Positions 49,959-61,923 of a stretch of 64,000 nucleotides of DNA are shown piece after piece. A program made the position numbers and the translations under genes. Within the stretch, counting starts at the first letter, position 1, and each line of letters begins with the position of its first letter. Below the pieces are notes generated by a model. That model searched no databases. It was not told where the DNA came from and saw nothing but the letters and a program-made list of their open reading frames with translations. The stretch is from Rhizoctonia solani. Lineage: Eukaryota; Basidiomycota; Agaricomycetes; Cantharellales; Ceratobasidiaceae. Location: positions 2,232,001 to 2,296,000 of the forward strand of contig NC_057373.1 of the NCBI RefSeq assembly GCF_016906535.1, read 5' to 3'.

Positions 49959-51756
49959 CTACTGACTATACTCACCAAACTCCCAGATATTTCCGCTCTT
50001 CCCGCGCGCTTTGACGTGATCTGCAACACGCCGTTTCAACCACTCGCTTCGGAAACCTAACTCGGATACGGACGGCCCGTTGTCGTTAAACGTCAGGAAC
50101 ATGACCGCATCATTCCACCCAGTAGAATAACCATCTTCAAATCTCCAAAGCTCGTTATACGCGCCTCGAGAAGCCCAATAATTTTTGTGCTGATCTTGAT
50201 TTGGGGATCCGCATTAGACAATCTGACAGCTCAGCGTGCGCAATTCCAGAAACCCGGGCCCACCTAATGCTCCATTCAGCGCCTGCTGCTTCCACCTTGC
50301 ATCTGAGGGTATACGTCTAACCTCAGATTTCCTTCGACCCCCGACCCAACGTGGAAGTATTGCTGCTAGGGTTGCATCCTTTGCACTCCATCCTGCGTCC
50401 CATCCTGTACCTTTTTTCCAGGTCCAGAAGAACCAGCCCCCACATGAAGTTTCATACGCATCGATTTGGGCCTGAGCCCATACACGACGCTGACGGTCCT
50501 GCTCACCGGCTTCGTTGGAACGCAATGAAGCCGGGTTTAATGCTGCACTCCATTCACCGACTATAATGTTTCCTCTAGCCGCGGCAGACAATGGAACAAG
50601 AGGACGAGAATTACGGAGCGCTGCTGCGTGTTCGTCCCCTGATAGGTTAGCGTCCTCTGGAGTAAAGCAGCGGTATAGATGGTGGTCCAAGACGACAAAA
50701 TCTGACCGAGCACCAACTATTTTGGAATACCACTGTGCGTCCCAAGCATCGCTAGACCAATGTAGTACTTTAGCTCCCTAGTGTAACTTGTCCGAGCTTG
50801 ATCGTATTTACCTAATATACAGAGGAAGGTCTTGGCTTATCTTGCGCAGGGCAGCTAGTGTGTCTTCGTACCACTTTTGAACGTGATCATTGTTGGCCGG
50901 CTCATTGACGAGCTCTATGCCGACCACGTTGGGACGTGATACAAGCTGAGCTGTCAAAACTTGCAGCGCGTGAACCGTACGCGATAGGTTCGTCTTGGTC
51001 CACATGCGAACCTCTCCAGATCCGGTCCCGCTATGGGAGTCCCTGTTCTGAGCGCCGGGAGCAGCGTGGAGGTCTGGTGATAACATTAAGCGAGAAAAAA
51101 ATAGGCATTCTGATGGCAACCCACCTATCAATATTCCAAGACCATATCTCTCAGCGTCCCCAATTGCGCGAAGGATCCTTCCCCATGCTCCCGAGAAAAT
51201 ATGCTTGTATGATTCGAAGTCTGTGTCATCCAAGGCTGAATGATCTACCCCTGATACGTGATAGTATCCAATCTAGCATGGAGGTGATCAACTGGGCGAA
51301 GCGAGGGCAGAATCTCGGTTGTGAGCTACTGACCGGTAGTCGTACGGTGTTGAACCCCTGTGATTGGATAGCGCTCCAGTCCTCCTCAGTGATCCAGGTA
51401 TCCCAGTGATGTTCCATTATCTCCTTTCCGTTAGCACCTTGTGCGATGTGAAGATCACTTTGTCCTCCACCGCAGCCGCAGTATGTCGATTCACATATCC
51501 AGCGCTCTTGTACAAACCAGGAACCTATGTGATAATGCGCTTGGGTTGAGCAATGGTGCGGCGTCATGTCTTACTTACCAAGGTTTATCCCTCGTTGCTT
51601 CCTAAACCTGAAGATATCCCGTGGAGAAAGAGGCGCCACGTTTGGCGTTGAGAAATTTGGGCTATTTGTGAACACTTTGTCGGCAATCTTGACACCAAAT
51701 CTATCCGACACCTCTTTATCTATTTTATTAATAGCCTTCTTGAACAAGGTATCCAT
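49959..51756 (-). CDS. GH5 exo-beta-1,3-glucanase-like, without signal peptide
   Basis: The enzyme should hydrolyse beta-1,3-glucan ends. The start at 51756 gives MDTLFKKAINKIDKEVSDRF. Then come QRGINLGSWFVQERWIC, the family's entry signature, HWDTWITEEDWSAIQSQGFN and VRLPVSS; DLHAAPGAQNRDSHSG; the catalytic acid/base in VGIELVNEPANND; and the nucleophile in NIIVGEWSAALNP. FFWTWKKGTGWDAGWSAKDA is next, then across a last intron KNYWASRGAYNELWRFEDGY and SELGFRSEWLKRRVADHVKA. The stop is at 49959. Because no signal peptide is seen, it may be intracellular, like fission yeast Exg3. The gene has short introns throughout. Confidence 0.88.
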
Positions 51757-51883
51757 GTTGGTAGACGAAAAGGAACAGCGTCTTTGCCGTAAGGTGTGGT
51801 ATATCTTGTTTGACCTCCATGACGACACTGGAAGGCTGGATGTATGTATGCAATCCATTATGTCAGCCCTTGTGTTTCTAATG

Positions 51884-51891
51884 TCACATGA
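51884..51891. promoter_or_regulatory. TCACATGA, variant of the recurrent octamer
   Basis: It lies between the divergent starts of the GH5 gene (51756) and the Mim2-like gene (51994), one base from TCACGTGA. Confidence 0.3.
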
Positions 51892-51993
51892 CCTCGTACC
51901 ATCCAGCTTCCATTTATCTCCAGATTCTGATTCCCTTCTTAGATATTCGAGTGGGTGTTGGAATCCACGTACCCTAAAATCAGTATTAGAAAG

Positions 51994-52329
51994 ATGGCAT
52001 ACTTGGAACCCAAATCATCGACCTCTGTTTCTCCTGCCTCCAGTGTCGATGATTCGAGATCACAAATTTCGTATGATAGCGAAGAGGAGGAAGAACGTTT
52101 GGCGCAGCAGGAGTGGGACGAATCTGTGCAGCAGCTGCAGCTTCTTTTGACAGTTGTTGTTCTTCCATTCTTTGGTAAATGGCTGGGACGAAGGTGGAGT
52201 AACATTCGTGAGTGCTATCGACCACGTCCAGAACCATCATGTTTCTCAACTGGTTGGATAGTTTTTGAACGATATCAGACGCTAGGGTTTGGCAAAGAAT
52301 TTTTCGGGCTAAATACAGTTCGGACCTAA
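51994..52329 (+). CDS. Small mitochondrial outer-membrane import protein, Mim2-like
   Basis: The gene has one intron (52208-52261, 54 nt) and codes for 93 residues. The start at 51994 gives MAYLEPKSSTSVSPASSVDD. An acidic stretch (YDSEEEEERLAQQEWDES) precedes the hydrophobic helix LQLLLTVVVLPFFGKWLGRR. After it come ILFERYQTLGFGKEFFGLN and the stop at 52327-52329. A short acidic N-terminus, one helix with Gly-Arg-Arg after it, and a short aromatic C-terminus are the pattern of fungal Mim2 in the MIM complex, which inserts helical outer-membrane proteins. Recognition rests on this pattern and is moderate. Confidence 0.62.
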   Translation: MAYLEPKSSTSVSPASSVDDSRSQISYDSEEEEERLAQQEWDESVQQLQLLLTVVVLPFFGKWLGRRWSNIRECYRPRPEPSCFSTGWIVFERYQTLGFGKEFFGLNTVRT

Positions 52330-52618
52330 TCATTTGTATCCCTAAGGTATTTATTTATCTAACCCATTTGAAAGTGTCTCAATCTTCAAAACCTCACCCA
52401 GCTCTAAGTAGCGTTGTATCAACAAAATCTTTAACTATGGTTTTAATTAATCGTGAAAGAGGAAATAATCATATTCAATTCAGCATAATCCTAGGTAAGC
52501 ATAAAGTAGGCCCGGCCCAGCACCCCTGCTACAGACCCGGCAGTGAGGAGGTATACAAATATGGCTACTGATACAACACGAATGTCCGAGAATAGAAACA
52601 GCAAGAAAAGGGTATTTA

Positions 52619-53760
52619 TCAAGCTAGAGTTGCAATCCGATTGATTTGGGCGGCCAACCAGCTGCCGGCAGCTGGTGTATCGCCTATTTCCTTCGCATTT
52701 ACAACTCCATTATAACCAAGGACTTCAAAACGTATTTCTGGACACCAAACAGCCCGAACAGTATTTGGTTCCCCTTCAACTGGGCGCAAACCGGCGAAGT
52801 GCCTAGGATCCCCGAGTCAGTATTATTTCAACAATCCCGAGTAGCATACTCACGCTTTGAATACATCTCCTCGGCGTTGGTACTTCCGTTTCCAATACGC
52901 TGATAGGGTATCAGGATCCGTACTGAATTCGAGCATGGCATATAGCTCAGGATCGAGCATTCTATCGAGCTCGACCAACTTATCAACTTGGGTATCCGTC
53001 AAAGGGGTCATCAACCTGGTATGTCTGATTAGAGCCCGAAGACTGGTCTGAGTATACAATCTTACCATTTCAGTATTCCTCCAACCACGTCGATAACACG
53101 CACGCCGTCATCTCGTTGTACTCGTGCGAGCTCTGACGTAAAGGAGCAGGCATCCTTGGCAGTGTTCGCATCGAGGGACGCACCCCAGTGATCAAATAGG
53201 ACGTTCAATTCAGATACTGCTGGTACAGTAGCAAGGGCGTATGCACCGATATGACGCTCCAGCTGCGTTGGGGTCACATCCGCTATCTGGTCCGCAATCG
53301 TACGACTCTTCTGGTCATCTAAATCCCATGGCTGGGCATGGAGATATGCTGCTGATAAACCTTGACTTGCAGCGAGAGCTCGTCTGTCAAATGATAGGCT
53401 GGAGAATGCAGGGTGGAGTTCGAGCGAGGGGTGCGATGAGGGTGGATGTATGCTCGCCAATGGTAGCGACCTAGACCACTGTAATGGACCATAGCGACGA
53501 TAATGGGATTCACCCATTAGCTCTTGGTATCGAGAAAGTACTAGGGCGCTTTTACGCCATCCCTCTATCACATCCCTGGAGAAGATGCCCCCGAAGCCAT
53601 TGGCGTAGCATAGGTCACGCCAAACAGCCTCGTCATACAAAGTAAGGCGGGCTCCTCGTGCGACTACATGGAGTGCGAGGTGGGTGCTCAAGTCATCGCA
53701 AGGTATGCATTGACGGATGATAACAGTCAGTTCTCCGGGGAGAGACGTGAATGCAGCCAT
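52619..53760 (-). CDS. F-box-like domain protein
   Basis: The start at 53760 gives MAAFTSLPGELTVIIRQCIP. Residues 5-50 (LPGELTVIIRQCIPCDDLST, then ARGARLTLYDEAVWRDLCYA) fit an F-box-like helix bundle, so a role as a substrate adaptor of an SCF ubiquitin ligase is possible. The rest is mixed helical with no named domain (MTPLTDTQVDKLVELDRMLD, SAYWKRKYQRRGDVFK). The last exon (52619-52810) gives PVEGEPNTVRAVWCPEIRFE and VVNAKEIGDTPAAGSWLAAQ, ending ATLA at 52619. Introns lie near 53066-53085 and 52812-52855. Function is inferred only from the N-terminus. Confidence 0.7.
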
Positions 53761-55939
53761 GTTCAGCTTAGACTGAGGTATACTGAAGAGCGATGGGGAA
53801 CACCAGGTTGGTGTACCAGACTTCGGATCAGGGGTTATTATACCTCCCCCCTCTTCGCTTATCCGCCACGCACAAGCAGGATCATCAACTCGCTATGGTG
53901 AGCTTTGGACCCGTCAAACAAATAAGCTAATTTGCCTACACTGAGGCCTGACTTGGAGATCGAGGATCATATCAACCTCCACCCATCCGTAGGGCTGGTC
54001 GCCATGATAGGCACAGCTCCGAATAACTAATGCAGTACTTCTGATTTCCACCACTACATTTGTGGGGGGCATACTAAATTGGTTCATGTGGTAGACTCAC
54101 TGGATACCCCAGGTTCGGATCTTCTTTGCTGCCTGGTTGTTAGTGCTTGAGCTTACAATGCCCCATTTAGTTGCACGTGTATCATGTAAGATTTGTGGAC
54201 GTTCCCCACCGCGATGGCCATTTGCGCCGTTGACAGGATCTTCCGAGCTCACATAGGGTATGTTCCGATTCCCAGGCGAGCCGGTGATGTTCCGGTCAAG
54301 GAAATTCTTAACAAATAGTCGGTACGGGATATGGCGATGACGGATGCCACCTTGGGGAACCCTGCGCGCTACAGGAGCATCCCTAGGGCATGTGGGGAGG
54401 ATCCACAGCCGATCGCCAATCAGACGTGGTCATATGTCTATAACGTAGTGGCCTAGAGCATACTCCAGCAGATGTGGAAGTTGGAATCTTGACTTCGTCC
54501 TCAATAGAGTCGATGTCTCATCTACACTTGGCACGTCTGTTTGCGAATATTGCAAATTCATTTCGCCACTTCATAGCCACCTGAGTTATTCATTGGACTT
54601 GGTGGGCTCTGGGAGAACCACAAACAAACAAGCTTGATTTTGGTGAAGAAAGGGAGGGCATTAAATCGTTCAATAGTGTAAAACCGCACCAAGTCATACA
54701 TCAGTATCCACTTAATTATCTTGACTGACGCAACTTGTAACGAGTACAATCGGACTTGCATCAACTTATAGTAGGTGCCTCGTGACTATTAGATTGTGTA
54801 CATGATAGAACCTAGTACTGTACAAAAGCATCTGGGTTCTTTTGAATTGGTGAGCGCTGACCGCTAAAACGATCATCAGATCCACGTCATCCAGCTGGCC
54901 CCCATGCTCTCTTGGCATTTCGAAACAAGCGCCCAAATATTCTTCAGTCGTTAACATACTCGCCCGCATTATACTGAAGTCAGCACAACGAATGTAAGTG
55001 TATATTGTGTTATTTCAGTCAGGTAACTGGTTTCCATAATATGCTTCGAAGAATGGGCATACTTACTCAGAGGCACGGTAGGTTTGCTATGGATTTCGCA
55101 TGCTTCGCGCATAACACGTTCCCCTCCTAGACTGGTTCAGATGACCGAATGCCCTGCCTACCTCATAATCCATGCCATGCGAAGGTGTTATTCCTTGAAT
55201 TGTATTCAAACCAAGGCATCGCACGATGTTCATTTTGACCATGAATGCACTCTACCTCCGAGCCCTATGCTTCAAAATTGAAACTCCTGGAATTATTCTA
55301 TTTGTAATTGGCAAGAGTTCATAGTAATTCCAATAACTCACTTGCGAGTCCAGATCTGGTTGAGTTATGATAGTTATATTACTTTTGATTTAATAGTTGA
55401 TGGTTTTATGCATATCTAAGTCAATAAATCAGGCTACTTGCCAAACCGAACACTTCACTCTCCAGTTTCTCTGCCTGCGGGGGGTGGAGATCACCGGAAT
55501 CTTTGGGAGGTTCCCAATCTGCCATTTGAATGTTTCACGAGTAACAAATCGGAATACTAAAGAATATGGGATACGGAGCTTTGGATTGGAATAGTGAGAT
55601 GGTATCGCGTACTTGGAATTAAAGATTTGAATGTTGACCGGCCAGGTAAATCATATGTTACATTATGAAATTGTCCACGTTTCGGTATTCTGCCTAATTT
55701 AGGTGAATACGAAAAGGCTATTAATACCCGTACTTCGCTAGAGTTCCAAGTATGTACGCGGGCCTTTCTACAGGCATATCACCGAGCTTCCCGTGCAACC
55801 TGGCTCGCTATAGCTAATTATTGGTCCGTCCTAAGCTATCGAACCTCGAGTATAGTATTTATTGGTAATGATCTAACAGCTAAATGGCGCGACATTGCTC
55901 AAGTATAAATCTCAAAAGAAACTATATTAGGCCTAAAAA
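53761..55939. other. 2.2-kb gene-poor block
   Basis: No complete gene is seen. Only the small spliced fragment at 55563-55908 looks like coding sequence. The rest is broken by stops in all frames. Confidence 0.45.
55563..55908 (+). pseudogene. Small spliced coding fragment, possibly a gene remnant
   Basis: The frame W-I-G-I-VRWYRVLGIKDLNVDRP (about 55564-55644) is joined by a 58-nt intron (55645-55702, donor gtaaat, acceptor aatttag) to GEYEKAINTRTSLEFQVCTR and RTSSIVFIGNDLTAKWRDIA, with a stop at 55906-55908. The phase is conserved across the intron, and the residues are not low complexity, so it is probably a former or partial gene. No convincing start codon lies upstream. I do not recognise the family. 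Confidence 0.35.
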
Positions 55940-58900
55940 TCACCACGGTATACGCCACCCGTTGGACCCAATGTTAGTGCCATTGACAAGCTGAAAAAGC
56001 ATTATATTGAGTTTACATTGTTGGCGAAAGTTACATCTATTGAACTTACCGCCTGGTTGATTTGTTTATGCTCGTAGCATAAATCTATTAGACCATGTTA
56101 TTCAAGTAAAGTGATATTACGATACAATCTAACTCACAGTCCACATATGACATTGCGTCGTTGTTCGTGTCTTCGACAAGGAGATTGCTGAACTCGATCT
56201 CCGCTCCATCCATGTTTTGGCGAACGACATGCAACGGTAACGCTCGTCCACGCAACAGATTACCATGGGTGATAAGGTTGCGAACCTGAACTGATAAGTG
56301 TGTCTGGAGCTCAGGTAATGAGTGCTGAAAAGTGCAACAGAATAAGCAAGTTTGAAATCAGTTGTACCAGATAAACTTGCCGTGCGTGGCCCAATCTCAT
56401 CCCAGTTCTCGACGTTGAAAAGATCGAGTAGAATTTGTGGGGATACACCATCTCCAACCCAGATATACATATCTTCTCCGTTTTCTGATCGTTATATGTC
56501 AGCCTATTTAGCCGAAATACCATGACATACGGCAGCTCACCAATCATATAAACACCATGAGGCTCCATGTGAGTGTAAGAGCTAGGCATGGGTGATGGGA
56601 GAACTAAGCGCCCAGTTTGTTCGGAAGGAAACCCGACGTTTGGCGACAGATCATGAATTGCGGTCATCCGGGGGTAAAGATATCGCATAGTTGCTGAAGT
56701 ACTAATCGAGATCAGCCGTTCTGCATGATAGTTGCGTACGTCGGTGATAACGTTGCTGCCTAGGTAAGTAAATTAGTTGTAAGCCGATTAACCATATGGA
56801 GTGAATGGCGTTGATATAACCTTTCAGGGGTCGGGACTTGAGAAGTCCAAGTACATAGACAGGTAGTGTTTTGAATGCTTCAGGAAGGATAAGCTGGAAT
56901 CGGTTAACCATATGTAGGCACCCCCTATCTTCACTATCTTACCTGCGTTGGTGAAGTCGAAGCAGCACAATTACGCCTGTAAGCAAGTAAGAGGGCTGCG
57001 CATTTTTCGCTAATGCTATCTCGAATTTCTGTAAGTGATCTTTGGGACATCATCTGTAAAGCTTCTTTGCACTGAATATCCATGTTTACATAAAACATAG
57101 CAGATATTTACCTTCTCGAGTAAATGTACAGCATACAACCTCCAGATCTGCGTTCTTAAAGATGTTGGCGGCTAGCGTACTGACTTGAACTGCGATATTG
57201 AGAACGCGAACCCGACGCTCTCCCGTACGACTGGTGTATAAAGTTGCACTCTGTATATGCGCTTCTCGGCGATCATCTAGGCGCCCGGAATGAGTAAACG
57301 TGACGAGTACACTATTATCTGCATGACTGCTAGCGATGGTCAAATCCGAAGGTGACATTTGGTGGAATGCACCCAAGTTTGTTGACACCGAGAGACCTGG
57401 AGGCATTGACTCAGTTCCACCCCGCAGGGAGTTGCCAGACACACTAACCAGTGGAACATCGTACGCGCATAGTGCAATTGTACCCCATTGGTCGAGTTAA
57501 AACTCTCGAGACTTCTGAGCCAACCACAGCTTGATCACGCTCAGGTAAAAACCGAGGGTGGAAATAAATATCACCTCCTGTCTTTAGTGATAACGCGTCT
57601 GTGATGTAGTAACCATGTGTAAGCAAAATTAAGTCATGAAACCATGTATGCACTGCTTACTTATTGTAGCAACGTCAGCAAATTGACTTGGGAAGAGCCA
57701 TGTGTTCACAGCGATACCAGCTTCTGCACATTCCTCCGCGAGTTCTGTCCATTTCAGAGATCCTGGAACGAACAGGGTTCTCTCTTTGTCCGTGCTAGCT
57801 AATTCTTGGTCGGGTTTGGACCTCTCGGGTAGGTCTGAAGGATGGGAACGTTGAAATAAGAGTATTTCACCTCCTGTAGGCAACTGACCAGACACACGAA
57901 TATAAATATCATATTAAAACAAACTTATATGAGGAACGTCTACTCACGAGCGCAGAGAGACCGGCCTGTACAACAGCTCCCAAGGCAGCTCCACCTGAGA
58001 TAGCTGATATAAAATATGTGGGGATCATGTCCAATAGCCCTTCAATCAGATTCCTTGATAATTTCACAAATATCCACTATGGTATCTTTTTCTATTGGGA
58101 GAGAAATTACGTACCTGGATAAATACGGATCGACAAATAACCCCGTTCGAAGTGGTACAAACATGCTTTCCATATCTGAAACAACGAGCATCTTTGGTTG
58201 AGATAAGTTTGGCTAGAGTATGCAAATACAATAATCAATTTCGATTGTATTGCACAAACAAAAATACGTACAGATAGATCAAAAAAGTATACCGATTTGG
58301 CATCATATGCTACGATACCTATGTTTTTCGATGAGACATCTGGATTCGCGAAGATAGTGTGCCTAAGAATAGTACAGATTGCATGTGCGAGACCCGAGGT
58401 GACTGATTCCGCGCTAACATCTATTCCAAAGAGTATATGCAAGGATTCCGGCTTCCTACTAGGTGGAGGGGGTTGTTGCAAGTTCGGAAGGAATGTGGTT
58501 CTGGATGGAGATGCGACGGGATCGTTGTTGGAAGACAATAGACGTGGAGGGGGAGGCTGCGCCCAGTATTCTTTAGGCACAATAAAATCGATAGTACCGT
58601 GGTTTAATTCAGGTCGGGATTCATGGTCCACACGCTGACCGGAAGCCTCCAAAGTTGCAAAATATTCCAGCGGAACTAGGTGTTTTGTAAACATCCAGTG
58701 AAATACAAGTGCATTCTGAATCAAACCGACCTTCTGTCGTTTCCTGGCACAAGTTGCAGATCCATTTTTGGCCTGCGTTCGTCCACGTGCACCAAGGGTT
58801 AATATATCCTCTGCATGAATTACATCTGGGTGGTCCAGCTTCTCCAAAGTCCACAACTGGAACCGGCGCTTCGTTGTCTGGCTGCTGTGCAAAGGGTTGG

Positions 58901-59248
58901 ATCATTGCTGCAACTGGTAGGTGACATCCAGAAGCTAGGTCATGAGAGAATGGCATCGAATAAGTCGAGAGCCGGATAAATCGTGGTGCAGAATTTCCTA
59001 TTGGAGGCATAAGAATGCTCGTTTGCCTCGTAGCTGATCATCACTTTACCTTGATCGACTGCAACATATTCCGAGCTTGAAATAGGGATAGTCTGAGGCG
59101 ACGCGCAAGTCATGAATGCTCCTTTATCCCATGTTGCTTGGTCTGTTTGCCATGATGTTACTGGTGATGGGATTTGAGAGGGGTCAATTCGCGAGCGGAG
59201 CCCTGGGAACGGGCGACCAGCACTATGTGGAGGCTGAGGGATGGGCAT
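55940..59248 (-). CDS. SEC24: COPII coat protein Sec24
   Basis: Sec24 selects cargo for ER-to-Golgi vesicles. The start is uncertain: [20 protein letters not shown] begins at 59248, but an upstream ATG at 59381 could add a short exon. Family parts in order: [20 protein letters not shown]; the zinc finger [14 protein letters not shown] with WICNLC; the trunk ([39 protein letters not shown]); the beta-sandwich ([40 protein letters not shown]); the helical part ([40 protein letters not shown]) and the gelsolin part ([40 protein letters not shown]). The end is [19 protein letters not shown] and the stop at 55940. The usual long Pro/Gln-rich N-terminus is absent in this model. Confidence 0.93.
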
Positions 59249-59978
59249 TCTAAGATACAAGCCCAATTGTCAATTTTGATGTATAGTACAATAAATGTTT
59301 GTGTTGGGCTAGTATCGGACCACCTCCCACAGGTGGAGGCGTAAGTCGTTTGAGATGAGGGCAAGTAGGTGCGCGTGTCATATCACGTGATCGGTCCCGC
59401 TCTCAGCTCGCCAATCTCCAGGCGCCTGTCGAATCGTTCACAGGAGACGTCAAGAATAAATTCTACAGATGTGATTGCTGACTTAGGCCATCATGCCCAT
59501 TTGATTTATTGTATGCGTGCACTTGTTGTACGGTAGATCCAGCTTATAAAACCCTTGCATGTTCATCCATCCAACTTGTGGTTTGCATCTTGAGAGTCCG
59601 CCTGGATATCGTGACATCGTGATAATATGTCGAATCTCTCTTGGAGGAGCAATCTCAAGTTTCACAAATACAAGCAAGCACACTGCCTGTGGGCTACGCC
59701 GGCGGGTGTAAGATCATGATACAACGCATGCGTGGAATAAAATTTGGGGGTCCATCATATCGTTGGCCTATTTTGTATTCATTGCTAGCGACCCCGGACT
59801 CTCGAGATTGAAGTGCTTATATTTTACTACATTATAATCTAAACGAGAGTGGCCAGTCCATTCAGGCTACTTATAAGACAATCGAAAAGCCAGAATTACA
59901 TATTCCAATGTTCAACATCGTCAACGACATGGGTATGAATGGAAAGAGTTCGTGTATAAACATTCGTATTGAGCTCGC
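59249..59978. other. Intergenic region between SEC24 and the App1-like gene
   Basis: The first part holds the SEC24 promoter. A short minus-strand open frame (59483-59683) has no domain. No other gene is seen. Confidence 0.4.
59383..59390. promoter_or_regulatory. TCACGTGA octamer
   Basis: The palindrome lies 135 bases upstream of the SEC24 ATG at 59248, and 2 bases upstream of the alternative ATG at 59381. Confidence 0.45.
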
Positions 59979-61724
59979 TCATGCAAATAGTGCAACAAGG
60001 AAGGGAATCAAGAGAGGCGCGAGGATGAGATTGTTGGGCCTGGTAAACACCGCAGCATTGCCTAAAACGCTTGGTAGCCCCTGAAGTAAGCTAGTGTCAA
60101 GATGCATACACGAAGCCTTTTAATTCGCGAGCGCATACCTGGTATTCAAATGTGACATTTTGAGGGACCGACGCATTCCTGCAATCGCCGTTTGAGAAAT
60201 CTAATCCAGCAATATCGTCCTAGAGGATTCCTTGATTCAGCATATATGCGATGCACACTTAATGATACAGCTCACTGGAGTTCTGAAGAACATGTAGGTT
60301 GAGTTGTCGATATCCTTGAACCCAGAGGTATCATACTACACGAAAAGTTAGAACGTAGGACTTGTTTGTTCTTAAATGTACGCACCGGGAAATGATTCCC
60401 TGAATCCGTGGCACTTGTGTTCCTCAGCAGTATGCATTGTACTTGACCAGGGAATTGAGTGACCATAGCAGGATATTGTTTCATGATATCGCCATTCGAA
60501 GTATCTGCGAGTAGGACAAACTTGCGCTGGGGAAAGGTTTCAAAGATTCGGTGAAGGTTAACTTTTCTGACTTGGAATATTTGATCAACTGTCGTCAGAT
60601 TTAGAGGACTACTCTAATTGTCAGCATATATGCCGGTAAACCGGATGGATTAACCTACCGTATGTCGAAGCTTCCAAGGGGATAATTGGCGTATATGAAT
60701 GATTCGTAGAATTGAGTGACCTTGATGGGAGTCGTCGTTAGGTAATGGAAATGCAAGCCTTGGACTCTTTGTTCCCAGCTCTTAAGAACATCTGGCATGT
60801 TCATCCACGGGACGTAGGGTAGCGCAAATGAGTTTCTGAGACCGTCAGCTGGTTGATAGATCCGTGTAACTCTGAGTATGTCGTCGATATCAGCTACTAG
60901 AGTGATGCCTTGAGGTGGGACCAGATAGGACGAAGCATTTCCACCTATTACGGGCCAATTAGCTCGGTGATCTCACAGACAAGATGAAATTACTTGCTCT
61001 GGATTGCGGGGGTGAACAGTTCCAGTCCTTGGACGACATTGGTCTCGTTACCATTGGGGACTAACCCGGGCGACGTGAACGGGACAAACTGATCGTATTC
61101 ACCACGGTCGTCGGTTGGGAGTGGGAAAGTGATATTCGCAGCAGGTTGCCCATTGTAGCGCAAGTTGAACTGTAAGCTGTAGTTTTGTACCGGCAAAGTG
61201 ATAAGTGCCGCTGTCACATTGCGAGCCATGGCGCGATTGGCATCCGTGAAACCCGATTCGTCAAGCGACGGTACGAATACCTGGGCTGCTGCATCCAGTT
61301 GGTCTGCTGTCGCTGGTGGGTTTTTATAGACATAACCGTGTATACGATTGTTCCAGCCATTTGCGGTCCAGTTTGCATAGCCTCTATTAGATTGTGAGAA
61401 TTTGCTGAGGCGGTTCCAGAAGAGTACTCACGGAATATTCATGACCTCCACTGGGAGCTGAGAGATTGAAGTATCATTGAGGCCAAGCTGCTCCTTGATC
61501 TGGTCGTCTGATGGCATGGTAAGCCAGGCGGGCAAAATCCCGCCAGCAGCATCCGAGGGAATAGCACTACCAAGGAGAGAGGTCACTGAAGCCGGGATGT
61601 CTGTGAGGTCGCGTCTGACCGGTGTCGTTGGAGTCGGTGTGGCTCTTGGTTCCGGGGGCGGATGGGCGATAACTCGGCTGCATAGGGCGGTACCAACACA
61701 CAAAACGAACAGAGAACGAGCCAT
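59979..61724 (-). CDS. Secreted App1-like (DUF2183) phosphatidate phosphatase family protein with C-terminal anchor
   Basis: The start at 61724 gives MARSLFVLCVGTALCSRVIA, a signal peptide. Mature text includes LPAWLTMPSDDQIKEQLGLN, GYANWTANGWNNRIHGYVYK, FVPSLDESGFTDANRAMARN and QFNLRYNGQPAANITFPLPT, then the catalytic loop ITLVADIDDILRVTRIYQPA with the DxDxxR-like phosphatase motif seen in App1 catalytic domains. Later comes KWEQRVQGLHFHYLTTTP-like text (seen as WEQRVQGLHFHYLTTTPIKV), FPQRKFVLLADTSNGDIMKQ and KDIDNSTYMFFRTPVD. The C-terminus RPNNLILAPLLIPFLVALFA is a hydrophobic tail that could be a GPI signal. Cytosolic App1 relatives hydrolyse phosphatidate; this secreted type may act on other substrates. 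The stop is at 59979. Confidence 0.85.
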
Positions 61725-61884
61725 GGTAGGTGAGGGATTCTTTAGCTCTAGCCGATTGTGGATAATTCTGCCTCGTATTTATCCCCACGCAAAGGCCGCA
61801 TCGTGGCTTTCTACGCATGCCGTGTCTTCTTCAAGCATCAGCGATGACGTCCAGCGTCCCTAGATCTATGATGCAATAATCCCA

Positions 61885-61899
61885 GCGCGCGAACGCGCG
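61885..61899. promoter_or_regulatory. GC-rich inverted repeat with E2F/MBF-like core
   Basis: GCGCGCGAACGCGCG contains ACGCG and, on the other strand, TTCGCGC, both resembling cell-cycle elements. It lies 25 bases upstream of the STN1 start. Confidence 0.35.
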
Positions 61900-61901
61900 G
61901 G

Positions 61902-61909
61902 TCATGTGA
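61902..61909. promoter_or_regulatory. TCATGTGA, variant of the recurrent octamer
   Basis: It lies 15 bases upstream of the STN1 start codon and 178 bases upstream of the App1-like gene. Confidence 0.3.
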
Positions 61910-61923
61910 CTTGGCAATGCTCA

